From Thermopetrobacter sp. (GTDB taxonomy: Bacteria > Pseudomonadota > Alphaproteobacteria > Rhizobiales > Aestuariivirgaceae), in assembly GCA_011374735.1 (NCBI GenBank), contig DRPD01000195.1, forward strand, positions 1 to 6,502: DNA of 6,502 bases, in the 5' to 3' direction. The position numbers and the translations under genes are program-made. Shown here in pieces: positions 6,246 to 6,502 of the stretch. Under the pieces are notes generated by a model. That model worked only from the letters and a program-made list of their open reading frames with translations. It was not told the DNA's origin and searched no databases. The number at the start of each line of letters is the position of its first letter. Within the stretch, counting starts at the first letter, position 1.

Positions 6246-6275
6246 GGATCAACGGGGGAAGCGGGGCGACACCGC

Positions 6276-6502
6276 CTATCTGCGCGCCACCCGCTCCACC
6301 GCCGCGGCGCTCTTCAGCATGGCGTGGATGCGCGCCTTGTAGGCCTCGAACGCCGCCAGCGCCTTGCCCTTCAGGCGCACCCGGGTGGCGGTGCGCACCC
6401 GCCGCGGATTGACCCTGCGGCCGTTGCGGCGCACCTCGAAATGCAGGTGCGGCCCGGTGGAGCGGCCGCTGCTGCCCACATAGCCGATCACCTGCCCCTG
6501 GC
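6276..6502 (-). CDS. M23-family (LytM-like) peptidase, C-terminal end only
   Basis: The last 74 codons of a zinc metallopeptidase domain that cuts peptidoglycan peptide bridges or, in degenerate forms, activates amidases; such proteins act in the periplasm or at the cell surface. The visible part begins [20 protein letters not shown] and continues [12 protein letters not shown]. This is the classic M23 ending, including the HLH zinc-ligand motif. After it comes a basic helical tail of about 40 residues ([18 protein letters not shown] and on), a common feature of alphaproteobacterial M23 proteins. The N-terminal part, with the first zinc ligands, any signal peptide and coiled coils, lies beyond the right edge. 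I therefore cannot say whether the enzyme is active or which subgroup it belongs to. It is convergent with zapA, stop to stop, 30 bp apart. Confidence 0.9.
   Translation of the reverse strand, partial: QGQVIGYVGSSGRSTGPHLHFEVRRNGRRVNPRRVRTATRVRLKGKALAAFEAYKARIHAMLKSAAAVERVARR

Noticed and set aside
6246..6275. Bidirectional terminator between zapA and the M23 gene
   Set aside because: The 30-bp gap shows no stable inverted repeat or T-run.
1..6502. Mobile element, tRNA, CRISPR array or defence system
   Set aside because: No transposase or integrase, no terminal repeats, no regularly spaced repeat array and no tRNA-like cloverleaf were seen; all large frames are accounted for.

Overview
The window is GC-rich chromosomal DNA from an alphaproteobacterium. 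Three things point that way: an RNase P RNA with alphaproteobacterial-style conserved blocks, an rsmH-ftsL-ftsI block of the division and cell-wall (dcw) cluster, and a DUF4164-zapA gene pair. I cannot name the genus. Genes are tightly packed, and four of the junctions are 1-nt or 4-nt stop/start overlaps.

Bases 1-2891 (minus strand, read right to left) hold rsmH, ftsL and the first 508 codons of ftsI, which runs off the left edge. These are the 16S rRNA m4C1402 methyltransferase, a septal membrane coiled-coil protein and the septal transpeptidase (PBP3). Bases 2892-3022 are a gene-free gap where mraZ would usually sit; mraZ is absent. Bases 3023-3428 (minus) encode RNase P RNA (rnpB). It is closed by a perfect 10-bp P1 helix and preceded by a good sigma70-type promoter whose -35 box contains the stop codon of the upstream gene.

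Bases 3464-5484 (minus) hold a translationally coupled pair of glycosyltransferases: a GT26 (WecG/TagA/CpsF) enzyme followed by a GT4 enzyme. They look like a fragment of an envelope or exopolysaccharide pathway. Bases 5485-5634 are a divergent intergenic region with the only clearly AT-rich patch in the window.

Bases 5635-6245 (plus) hold a short DUF4164 coiled-coil gene and zapA, overlapping as TGATG. ZapA bundles FtsZ protofilaments. Convergent with zapA is the 3' end of an M23 peptidase gene (6276-6502, minus), cut by the right edge.

The overall theme is division and envelope: Z-ring (ZapA), septal synthesis (FtsL, FtsI), a peptidoglycan hydrolase-like protein (M23) and a two-gene glycan module, with the housekeeping rnpB in the middle. 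I found no mobile element, tRNA, CRISPR array or convincing novel system. What merits a second look is gene order (no mraZ, no room for a 6S RNA gene directly after zapA, glycosyltransferases between zapA and rnpB-dcw) and a few small sequence structures.
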